Source: Kitasatospora phosalacinea
GTDB lineage: Bacteria; Actinomycetota; Actinomycetes; Streptomycetales; Streptomycetaceae
NCBI RefSeq assembly: GCF_000717185.1
Contig: NZ_JNYE01000086.1
Location: forward strand, 1 to 34,832
Direction of reading: 5' to 3'
DNA: 34,832 nucleotides
Both the position numbers and the translations under genes were made by a program. The notes under the pieces were generated by a model. The model was not told where the DNA came from. It did not search any database and saw only the letters and a program-made list of their open reading frames with translations. Shown piece by piece: positions 28,712 to 34,832 of this stretch (position 1 is the first letter of the stretch; each line of letters starts with the position of its first letter).

Positions 28712-29059
28712 ATGGCCACCACCGAGGAGTGCCGCACCGCGCTGGAACAGCTCAGCCGCAACCTGGCGGCCGCGGGCGGCGACATCCGCAAGGCAACTGC
28801 CCTCGACCGCTCCCTCAGCTGCCACCTCACCGACCTCGACCTGACCTTCACCGGCCGCCTCACCGACGGGCAGCTCACCGGCATCACCGACGCCCCCGGC
28901 CCGCCCGCCACCAAGGCCGACATCAAGCTCACCACCACCGGCGACGACCTGGTCGCCCTGGTCGACGGCCGGCTCGCCTTCCCCACCGCCTGGGCCACCG
29001 GCCGCCTCAAGCTCGACGCGAGCTTCCGCGACCTGCTGCGCCTGCGCACCCTGCTCTGA
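28712..29059 (+). CDS. SCP2 sterol-carrier-like domain protein
   Basis: A 115-residue protein consisting of a single SCP2-like lipid-binding domain. A helix begins it (ATTEECRTALEQLSRNLAAA), followed by beta strands (SLSCHLTDLDLTFTGRL) and the typical domain ending (DGRLAFPTAWATGRLKLDASFRDLLRLRTLL, broken here as one continuous helix-strand region at the C-terminus). It binds fatty-acyl or sterol-like lipids in the family; the ligand here is unknown. ATG 28712 follows GGGAG by 12 bases. It is divergent from the H1-like gene and convergent with the HAD gene, the only plus-strand gene in this block. A TAGCGT at 28667-28672 is a possible -10. Confidence 0.85.
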   Translation: MATTEECRTALEQLSRNLAAAGGDIRKATALDRSLSCHLTDLDLTFTGRLTDGQLTGITDAPGPPATKADIKLTTTGDDLVALVDGRLAFPTAWATGRLKLDASFRDLLRLRTLL

Positions 29060-29205
29060 GCACGACCGCCCAGGCGCAGCCCCGGAACGGCTGGCCGTCA
29101 GGCGGGATCGACGAACCAGCACTGATCGACGAGGTCGTACGGGAAGCGGCCCCGGCGCCGAGTCACCCGGGGCACGTCAGCGGTCCCACCCGCCCCGCCG
29201 GGTCG

Positions 29206-30249
29206 TCAACCCGCCGCGGGCAGCCCCGCCAGCGCCTTCGCCGACTCCGCGGCGGAGCCGTTCGCGTCCGCCCACGTCCAGGCCGCCGCGCACAGCGCCC
29301 GCAGCGCGTCGATCCGGGTGCCCGCGCCGTCCAGCGCCAGCACGCCGCCGTCCGCGGCCGCCGTCCAGCCGCCGCAGCCGAACCGGCCGCCGCCCAGCGC
29401 CGCCACCTCGGGCTGCGCCTCCAGCAGGCCCCGCAGGTCCTCGGCCAGGTACGTCGGGCGGTGCTCCGGCGGGGCCGCCAGCACCTGCTCGGGCGTGGCG
29501 ATGCCGGTGAACACCAGCAGCGAGTCCACCCCGCCGTTGAACGCGCCCTCGATGTCGGTGTCCAGCCGGTCCCCCACCACCAGCGGACGCTTCGCGCCCG
29601 TCCGCAGCACCGTCTCCCGGTGCATCGGCGGCAGCGGCTTGCCCGCCACCTCCGGCTCCACCCCGGTCGCCGCCCGCACCGCCGCCACCAGCGTCCCGTT
29701 GCCCGGCGCGACGCCGCGCGCCGTCGGGATCGACAGGTCGGTGTTCGACGCCACCCACGGCAGCCCCCGGCCCACCGCGTACGAGGCCTCCGCCAGGTCC
29801 TTCCAGCCCACCGACGGGTCGTAGCCCTGCACCACCGCCGCCGGGTCGTCCTCCAGCGAACGCACCGGCACCAGCCCGCGCTCCTCCAGCGCCTCCAGCA
29901 ACCCCGCCCCGCCGACCACCAGCACCCGCGACCCGGCCGGGACCTTCTCCGCCACCAGCCGCGCCGCCGCCTGCGCCGAGTTGATCACGTCCCCGGGCTC
30001 GGCCGGCACGCCCAGCTCCGTCAGGTGCTCCGCCACCACCCGCGGCGGCCGCGACGCGTTGTTGGTGACGTACGCCAGCCGCATCCCGGCCGCCCGGGCC
30101 CGCTCCAGCGACCCCACCGCGTGGACGATCGCGTGCGGACCGGCGTACACCACCCCGTCCAGGTCCAGCAGCGCCGTGTCGTACGCCTCCGTCAGCGCCA
30201 CCGCACTGGCCCCCGGCACGCTCCGCACCGCCGCGGCGTTCTCCGTCAT
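29206..30249 (-). CDS. HAD-IIA family sugar phosphatase (NagD-like)
   Basis: A cytosolic phosphatase of the HAD superfamily subfamily IIA, probably acting on small sugar phosphates or nucleotides. The 347-residue product has motif I in LLDLDGVVYAG (nucleophile Asp near residue 28), and motif II in LAYVTNNAS. Motif III Lys is in VAGKPLPPM, and motif IV in LVVGDRLDTDIEGAFNGG, so the catalytic set is complete. The cap domain lies between motifs II and III. A roughly 70-residue C-terminal extension (about 280-347) rich in Ala and Gly is typical of the actinobacterial version. ATG 30249 has GGAG 5 bases upstream. It is 47 bases downstream of the TPR gene, as in Rv1691-Rv1692. Confidence 0.92.
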   Translation of the reverse strand: MTENAAAVRSVPGASAVALTEAYDTALLDLDGVVYAGPHAIVHAVGSLERARAAGMRLAYVTNNASRPPRVVAEHLTELGVPAEPGDVINSAQAAARLVAEKVPAGSRVLVVGGAGLLEALEERGLVPVRSLEDDPAAVVQGYDPSVGWKDLAEASYAVGRGLPWVASNTDLSIPTARGVAPGNGTLVAAVRAATGVEPEVAGKPLPPMHRETVLRTGAKRPLVVGDRLDTDIEGAFNGGVDSLLVFTGIATPEQVLAAPPEHRPTYLAEDLRGLLEAQPEVAALGGGRFGCGGWTAAADGGVLALDGAGTRIDALRALCAAAWTWADANGSAAESAKALAGLPAAG

Positions 30250-30296
30250 CGCTGCTCCACCCTCGTCACCTCGAACCGAACCGAACACCCGCCACC

Positions 30297-30776
30297 CTAT
30301 GGCGCCGCCGGGTCCTCCGGCGGCGCCAGGTACCCGGGCGCCCCCGGCAGCAGCGGCCCGTACGCCCCCGCCCGGGCCGCCAGCGTCGCCCGGGTCTGCC
30401 GCAGCGCCGCCTGGTAGTGCCGGTTGCCCGGCTGCATCGCCACCGCCAGCGCCAGGTGCTCCGCCGAGGTCTCGAAGTCGCCCAGCCGGGCCGCCGACAC
30501 CCCCCACCCGAACTGCGCGTAGTCGTCCGACGGGTCGGCCTCCGCCACCGCCCGGAAGCTCTCCAGCGCCTGCCCGTACTGCCCCGCGTCGAACTGCGCC
30601 CGCGCCAGCGCCTCCCGGATCGCCCCCGACCCCGGCTCCGCCTCCGCCGCCCGCGCCAGCAACTGCACGGCCGCCGCCGGGTGCTTCTCCTCCAGCAGCC
30701 GCACCCCGCGCCGGTACCAGTCGTACACGCCGCCGCCCGGCACCCCGCCGCCGTCCCCGTGCTCCAGGTCACCCAT
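30297..30776 (-). CDS. Small TPR protein
   Basis: A 159-residue protein with three TPR-like units between about 18 and 130 (VYDWYRRGVRLLEEKHPAAA; IREALARAQFDAGQYGQALE; YAQFGWGVSAARLGDFETSA). A Pro/Ala-rich C-terminus ends PPEDPAAP. It lacks a signal peptide or catalytic motif, and is probably a scaffold for a protein partner. A TPR gene occupies the same position upstream of the HAD phosphatase in mycobacteria (Rv1691), supporting co-function. ATG 30776 has GGGG about 8 bases upstream. It is divergent from the DUF1015 gene with 93 bases between starts. Confidence 0.85.
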   Translation of the reverse strand: MGDLEHGDGGGVPGGGVYDWYRRGVRLLEEKHPAAAVQLLARAAEAEPGSGAIREALARAQFDAGQYGQALESFRAVAEADPSDDYAQFGWGVSAARLGDFETSAEHLALAVAMQPGNRHYQAALRQTRATLAARAGAYGPLLPGAPGYLAPPEDPAAP

Positions 30777-30856
30777 CGCCGCTACCCCGCTCCCTCGCCC
30801 CGCCCGTCGCCCGGGCACCCGTCCTCGTCGCGATCTCCCAACAAGCACTACCCGGC

Positions 30857-30862
30857 TAACAT
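30857..30862 (+). promoter_or_regulatory. -10 element predicting a leaderless transcript
   Basis: TAACAT at 30857-30862 ends seven bases before the ATG at 30870. A transcript starting 6-8 bases downstream would begin at or next to that start codon. No Shine-Dalgarno is visible upstream of either candidate start (30861 or 30870). The -35 region is not recognisable. Confidence 0.5.
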
Positions 30863-30869
30863 GCCCAGA

Positions 30870-32225
30870 ATGAGCGCCCCTCGTGCCGAAACCGGCAACG
30901 AGCCCTCGGGCGGCCCCGGAGACCCCGGGCACGTCGCCACCGCAGGGCTGTCCCTGTCCCCGTTCCGCGGCCTGCGCTACGACCCGCACCGGGTCGGCGA
31001 CCTGGCCGCGGTCACCTCCCCGCCGTACGACGTGGTCGACCCCGGACGGCGCCTGGACCTGGAGACCGCGGACCCGCACAACATCGTCCGGCTGATCCTC
31101 CCCCGCCCCGAGCCCGAGGACGCCGGCGACCGCCCCGACCGCGACACCCGCTACCGGCACGCCGCCCGCCTGCTCCGCGACTGGCGCCGACAGGGCGTCC
31201 TGACCGCCGACCCGCGCCCCGCCCTGTACGTCTACGAGCAGCGCACCCCCTCCGGCACCCTCCAGCGCGGCCTGATCGGCGCCCTCGCCGTCAGCGGCCC
31301 CGAAGCGGGCGTCGTCCTCCCGCACGAGGACGTCATGCCCAAGCCCGTCGCCGACCGGGTCGGCCTGATGCGCACCACCCGCGCCAACCTCGAACCGCTG
31401 CTGCTCACCTACCGCGGCCACGGCCGCGCCGCCGACGTCATCGAACGCACCGCCGCCGCCGACCCGCTGCTCTCCACCACCACCAGCGACGGCACCCACC
31501 ACCGCCTGTGGGCCCTCACCGACCCCGCCGACCTGGCCGCCGTCGCCCGCGACCTCGCCACCTGCCGCGCCCTGATCGCCGACGGCCACCACCGCTGGGA
31601 GATGTACCTGCGCCTGCAGCGCGAACACCGCCACCTGCCCCGCAGCCCCTGGGACCGCGGCCTGGTCCTGCTCGTCGACACCGACCGCTACCCGCTGCGG
31701 GTCCGCGCCATCCACCGCGTCCTGCAGCGCCTCCCGCAGGACGCCGCGCTCGCCGCCCTCGACCCCGCCGCCTGGCGGGTCACCGACCTGCCAGGCACCC
31801 TCCCCGACGCCCTGCACGCCCTCGCCGAGGCCCACCGCTCGCCCGGCAACTCCTTCGTCCTCACCGCCGGGGACGACCGCTTCCGCCTCCTCACCGGCCC
31901 CGACGAGGCCACCCTCGCCGCCGCCGTCCGCCCCGACCGCCCAGAGGAGTGGCGCCGCCTGGACGCCACCGTCCTGCACTCCGTCCTGCTCGACCGCACC
32001 TGGCACGTCCCCGACAGCCCCGAGCACATCGGCTACCTGCACTCCGCCGAGGCCGCCGTCCGCGAGGCCGCCCGCACCGGCGGCACCGCCGTCCTGCTCC
32101 ACCCCGTCGCGGAACGCGTCGTGCGCCGCCTCGCCGAACAGGGCGTCACCATGCCCCGCAAGTCCACCTCCTTCGGCCCGAAACCGGCCACCGGACTGGT
32201 CCTGCGCTCCCTCGAACTCGGCTGA
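30870..32225 (+). CDS. DUF1015 family protein
   Basis: Product of 451 residues, matching DUF1015 length and motifs. These are LSPFRGLRYDPHRVGDLAAVTSPPYDVVDPG at the start (split domain entry motif about 28-58), HNIVRLILPRPEPE, VLPHEDVMPKPVADR, ALIADGHHRWEMYLRL and a C-terminal IGYLHSAEAAVREA. The HEx/DGHH residues look like conserved polar sites, but no reaction is established. ATG 30870 is preferred because of the -10 placement; ATG 30861 would add three residues. It is divergent from the TPR gene, and its transcript ends at the 18-base hairpin after the stop. Confidence 0.9.
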   Translation: MSAPRAETGNEPSGGPGDPGHVATAGLSLSPFRGLRYDPHRVGDLAAVTSPPYDVVDPGRRLDLETADPHNIVRLILPRPEPEDAGDRPDRDTRYRHAARLLRDWRRQGVLTADPRPALYVYEQRTPSGTLQRGLIGALAVSGPEAGVVLPHEDVMPKPVADRVGLMRTTRANLEPLLLTYRGHGRAADVIERTAAADPLLSTTTSDGTHHRLWALTDPADLAAVARDLATCRALIADGHHRWEMYLRLQREHRHLPRSPWDRGLVLLVDTDRYPLRVRAIHRVLQRLPQDAALAALDPAAWRVTDLPGTLPDALHALAEAHRSPGNSFVLTAGDDRFRLLTGPDEATLAAAVRPDRPEEWRRLDATVLHSVLLDRTWHVPDSPEHIGYLHSAEAAVREAARTGGTAVLLHPVAERVVRRLAEQGVTMPRKSTSFGPKPATGLVLRSLELG

Positions 32226-32239
32226 CCCGCCCCGGAACG

Positions 32240-32280
32240 CGAGGAGGCCCCCGTTCCGGGTGGGAACGGGGGCCTCCTCG
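32240..32280. terminator. Bidirectional terminator
   Basis: A perfect 18-base inverted repeat (32240-32257 with 32263-32280) closes a 5-base loop, between the DUF1015 stop (32225) and the converging TPR gene stop (32290). It could serve both strands. Confidence 0.85.
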
Positions 32281-32289
32281 ACTGCCGGG

Positions 32290-34244
32290 TCAGCCCTGCT
32301 TCGGCTGCTCCTTGAACGAGTCCTCGTCGTAGTCCTCGTCGATCTCGAGGTCGTCCTCGTCGTAGAACTCCTCGACGTCCTCCTCGTCCTCGAAGATCAT
32401 CCGGTCGTCGCCGACGTCGTCCTTGTCGATCTGACGGCGCACCGGCTCCACGGCCTCCGCGCCCTCGTCCTCGATCTCGGCGTCCTCGTCCAGCGCGTCG
32501 GTGAACTCGATGCCGTCGATCTCCGCGAGCCGCTCGGCCGCGTTGGTCGACCCGTCCGTGTCCGCCTCCACGGCCTTCACGAACCACTCCCGGGCCTCGT
32601 CCGCCCGACCCGCCGCGATCAGCGCGTCCGCGTACGCGTAGCGCAGCCGCGCCGTCCACGGGTGGACCGCCGAGGACGCCAGCTCCGGGCTCTGCAGCGT
32701 CACCACGGCGGCGTCGAACTGCTCCAGGTCCGCCCGGGCACCCGCCGCGACCAGCCGCATCTCGACCTGGCCGGCCTTGTCCAGCTGCTTCACCTCGGGC
32801 TCACCGGCCATCGCCAGCGCCCGCTCCGGCCGACCCAGACCGCGCTCGCAGTCCGCCATCACCGGCCACAGGTCGACCCGCCCGGTCATCCGCTTCGCCG
32901 CCCGGAACTCGGTCAGCGCCTCCGAGTACCGCTGCGTCATGTACGAGGCGAACCCGGCCGCCTCGCGCACGCTCGCCACCCGCGAAGCCAGCCGCAGCGC
33001 GACCCGCGAGTAGTTGTAGGCCTCCTCCGGCTCGCTGTCGAGCAGCCGCGCCACCATCACCAGGTTGCGCGCCACGTCGTCCGCCAGCGTCTTCGGCAGG
33101 CTCTTCAGGTCCTGCTTGACGTCCGCGTCGATCTCGAACCCGGTCACGTCGTCCGGGATCGGCAGCCGCTTCACCGGCTCCTGACGCCGCTCGTCGTACC
33201 CACCCCGGTCGTACCCGCCCCCACGCGGACGGTCGTCCCGCCCACCGCGGAACCCACCCCGGTCGTCCCGGCGCTCGTACCCGCCACTGCGCTGCGGACG
33301 GTCGTCACGGCCGCGGTAGCCACCGCCACCGCCCTGCGGACGGTCGTAGCCGCCGCTGCGCTGCGGGCGGTCGTCACGGCGCTCGAAGCCACCGCTGCCA
33401 CCGCTGCGCTGCGGACGGTCGTCCCGGCCGCCCCGGAAGCCCTGCGGGCGGTCGTCGCGGTCCCGGCCGTACGAAGGCCGGTCCTCGCGCGGACGGAACC
33501 CGCCGCGGTCGCCGCCCTGCGGACGGTCGTCCCGACGCTCGAACCCACCGCTGCGCTGCGGGCGGTCGTCACGGCGCTCGAAGCCACCGCTGCGCTGCGG
33601 ACGGTCGTACCCGCCCCGCTCGTCGCGGTCGCGACCGTACGAAGGCCGGTCCTCGCGCGGACGGAACCCACCACGGTCGCCACCCTGCGTCACGACGCTC
33701 GAACCCACCGCTGCCACCACTGCGCTGCGGACGGTCGTACCCGCCCCGCTCGTCGCGGTCGCGACCGTACGAAGGCCGGTCCTCGCGCGGACGGAACCCA
33801 CCACGGTCGCCACCCTGCCGGACGGAACCCACCGCCACCGCCCTGCGGACGGTCTTCCCGCGGACGGAACCCGCCGCGGTCGCCACCCTGCGGACGGTCG
33901 TCGCGCGAGCGGAAGCCCCCGCGGTCGCCGCCACCACCGTACGAAGGCCGGTCGTCCCGCCCGCGGTAGCCACCGCCACCGCCGCCCTGCGGGCGGTCGT
34001 CACGGGAGCGGTAACCGCCGCCCCCGCCACCGCCACCGTACGACGGCCGGTCGTCACGCGAGCGGAAGCCCCCGCGGTCGCCGCCGCGGTCACCGCGGTC
34101 GTCACGACCCCGGTAGCCGCCGCTTTCGCCACGGTCGTCACGACGCGGGCCGCGGTCGTTCGACCAGCCCCCGCGCGACCTGGGCTCGTACCCCCGGCCG
34201 CCGTCGTTACGGCGCTCGGGCCGGTCCTGGGGCGGGTTCGACAT
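32290..34244 (-). pseudogene. RGG-repeat / TPR protein gene with two reading-frame breaks
   Basis: Start ATG 34244 has AAGGAG 8 bases upstream and begins MSNPPQDRPERRNDGG. The N-terminal part is Arg/Gly/Asp repeats (DDRPQGG, GGFRPRED, DRPSYG). The C-terminal part (about 33200-32290) is folded: VKRLPIPDDVTGFEIDAD, then TPR-like helices (LASRVASVREAAGFASYM; WTARLRYAYADALIAAGR) and a long Glu/Asp tail ending KEQPKQG. The frame changes at 33818/33819 and at 33688/33689, so no single ORF covers the gene as given (1955 bases, not a multiple of three). The first break is one extra G relative to other copies (CCGGCAGG versus CCGCAGG). The second lacks eight bases (GACCGTCC) seen in sister repeats. 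Both sit in a 99-base perfect tandem repeat, so an assembly error is likely; a true pseudogene or phase switch is possible. An intact version would be about 653 residues. Confidence 0.75.
33590..33818 (-). repeat. 99-base perfect direct repeat inside the RGG region
   Basis: The segments 33720-33818 and 33590-33688 are identical by eye over about 99 bases with a 130-base period. They encode GGDRGGFRPREDRPSYGRDR and the following DERGGYDRPQ. Both frame breaks lie immediately upstream of the two copies. Similar but diverged units continue on either side. Confidence 0.8.
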
Positions 34245-34460
34245 GCTGGTGACTCCTTCTGCTTCTGCACACTGCGAGTTCGAGAGGCGCCACTGCCGTT
34301 CCACCGACACCAGCGCGCGGGATCCGGACGCCTCCGCCCCCACCGGGGTCCGGAACGTCCGCCTTGTCCATTGTCCGGCATGCGGCAGGACACCGCGTCC
34401 GGGTGTCCCGGCCACACTGTCTGCCAGCCGTAGCGTGTCCGCCTGATGCCCAACAAAAAA

Positions 34461-34497
34461 AGGCCGAGGCCCCAGCGAATCGCTGGGGCCTCGGCCT
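34461..34497 (-). terminator. rRNA operon terminator
   Basis: Perfect 18-base arms (34461-34478 with 34480-34497) form a GC-rich stem, starting AGGCCGAGGCCCC on the plus strand. On the minus strand it is followed by seven or eight U residues (A-tract 34454-34461). It lies 12 bases after the 5S 3' end and is a textbook intrinsic terminator. Confidence 0.95.
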
Positions 34498-34508
34498 ATT
34501 GAAGAATT

Positions 34509-34627
34509 GTTCGGCGGCGTCCTACTCTCCCACAGGGTCCCCCCTGCAGTACCATCGGCGCTATGAGGCTTAGCTTCCGGGTTCGGAATGTAACCGGGCG
34601 TTTCCCTCATGCTATGACCACCGAAAC
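34509..34627 (-). rRNA. rrf: 5S ribosomal RNA
   Basis: The minus strand reads GTTTCGGTGGTCATAGC at its 5' end, then CGCCCGGTTACATTCCGAAC, AAGCTAAGCC and CGATGGTACTGCAGGG, ending GTAGGACGCCGCCGAAC. Length is about 119 bases with complementary ends, matching high-GC Gram-positive 5S rRNA. It follows 23S by a spacer of about 110 bases in the usual 16S-23S-5S order. Ends are inferred from homology and may be off by a base or two. Confidence 0.95.
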
Positions 34628-34737
34628 CCTATCGGGTATTCAGCGAACACACTTTTCAGTTGAAAGTGATGTTTTGCTTGTTCGCCGGCGATAGCTGTTC
34701 GCTACCCGGGAACCACACAGTGAACGCGAGCGTCTGA

Positions 34738-34832
34738 GGACAAGCCCTCGGCCTATTAGTACCGGTCAACTCCACCCCTCACAGGGCTTCCATATCCGGC
34801 CTATCAACCCAGTCGTCTACTGGGAGCCTTAC
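34738..34832 (-). rRNA. rrl: 23S ribosomal RNA, 3' end (partial)
   Basis: The minus strand of the last ~95 bases contains GACTGGGTTGATAGGCCGGA, TGTGAGGGGTGGAGTTGACC and GGTACTAATAGGCCGAGGGC, the conserved 3' end of 23S rRNA. The rest of the gene, and 16S, lie beyond the window. The exact 3' end near 34738 is approximate. Confidence 0.93.

Noticed and set aside
25966..30417. 1483-codon open frame on the plus strand
   Set aside because: It runs antisense to nadK, tlyA, the H1-like gene and the HAD gene, and through the SCP2 gene out of frame. It is an artefact of high GC.
33590..34200. Repeated units that might look like a CRISPR or tandem-repeat array
   Set aside because: The units are coding (Arg/Gly/Asp repeats in one direction), vary in length, and have no uniform spacers.

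Overview
The window is a very GC-rich chromosomal segment from a Streptomyces-like actinomycete (Streptomycetaceae). This rests on strong G/C preference at third codon positions, GTG/TTG starts, TAGAGT/TAGATC-like -10 elements, and a gene order matching the conserved actinobacterial block that in Mycobacterium tuberculosis runs HAD phosphatase - small ORF - tlyA - NAD kinase - recN ... pyrG - Nudix ... parA - scpA - scpB - rluB. I see no prophage, transposase, CRISPR array or tRNA.

Layout, left to right. (1) 38-6477 is accessory metabolic and regulatory DNA: prephenate dehydrogenase tyrA (-), two tandem paralogous DUF4140/DUF4139 (MuiA-like) genes (+), a DUF952 gene (+), and a TrmB/LuxR-type regulator (-). 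(2) 6696-11323 (-) is a tightly packed chromosome-organisation operon: orphan parA, a ribbon-helix-helix-like gene, scpA, scpB and rluB, with overlapping start/stop codons and a terminator after rluB. (3) 11681-17702 (-) holds alanine dehydrogenase (with a palindrome over its promoter), a STAND ATPase-TPR protein, a repeat-bearing intergenic region, a Nudix ADP-ribose pyrophosphatase and CTP synthase. (4) 18038-23008 holds a GH15 trehalase-like enzyme (+), facing a GT4 glycosyltransferase and recN (-). (5) 23108-25330 is a divergent YczE membrane protein / MocR regulator pair. (6) 25347-30776 (-) holds NAD kinase, tlyA, a 52-residue microprotein, a phasin/histone-H1-like protein, a HAD phosphatase and a TPR protein, with a small SCP2 gene (+) inserted. 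(7) 30870-32225 is a DUF1015 gene that looks leaderless. (8) 32290-34244 (-) is an RGG-repeat/TPR gene that is out of frame as given, with two reading-frame breaks inside a near-perfect tandem repeat. (9) 34461-34832 is the 3' end of an rRNA operon (-): partial 23S, 5S and a strong terminator.

The genes are mostly housekeeping: chromosome segregation and condensation (ParA, ScpA, ScpB), rRNA modification (RluB, TlyA), DNA repair (RecN), and nucleotide and cofactor metabolism (PyrG, Nudix, NAD kinase). The points most worth following up are the RHH-like protein translationally coupled to an orphan ParA and ScpAB, the phasin-plus-H1 architecture beside a lipid-binding SCP2 gene, the repeat-driven frame breaks in the RGG/TPR gene, the DUF4139 pair with distinctive codon use, and several well-formed operator-like dyads.
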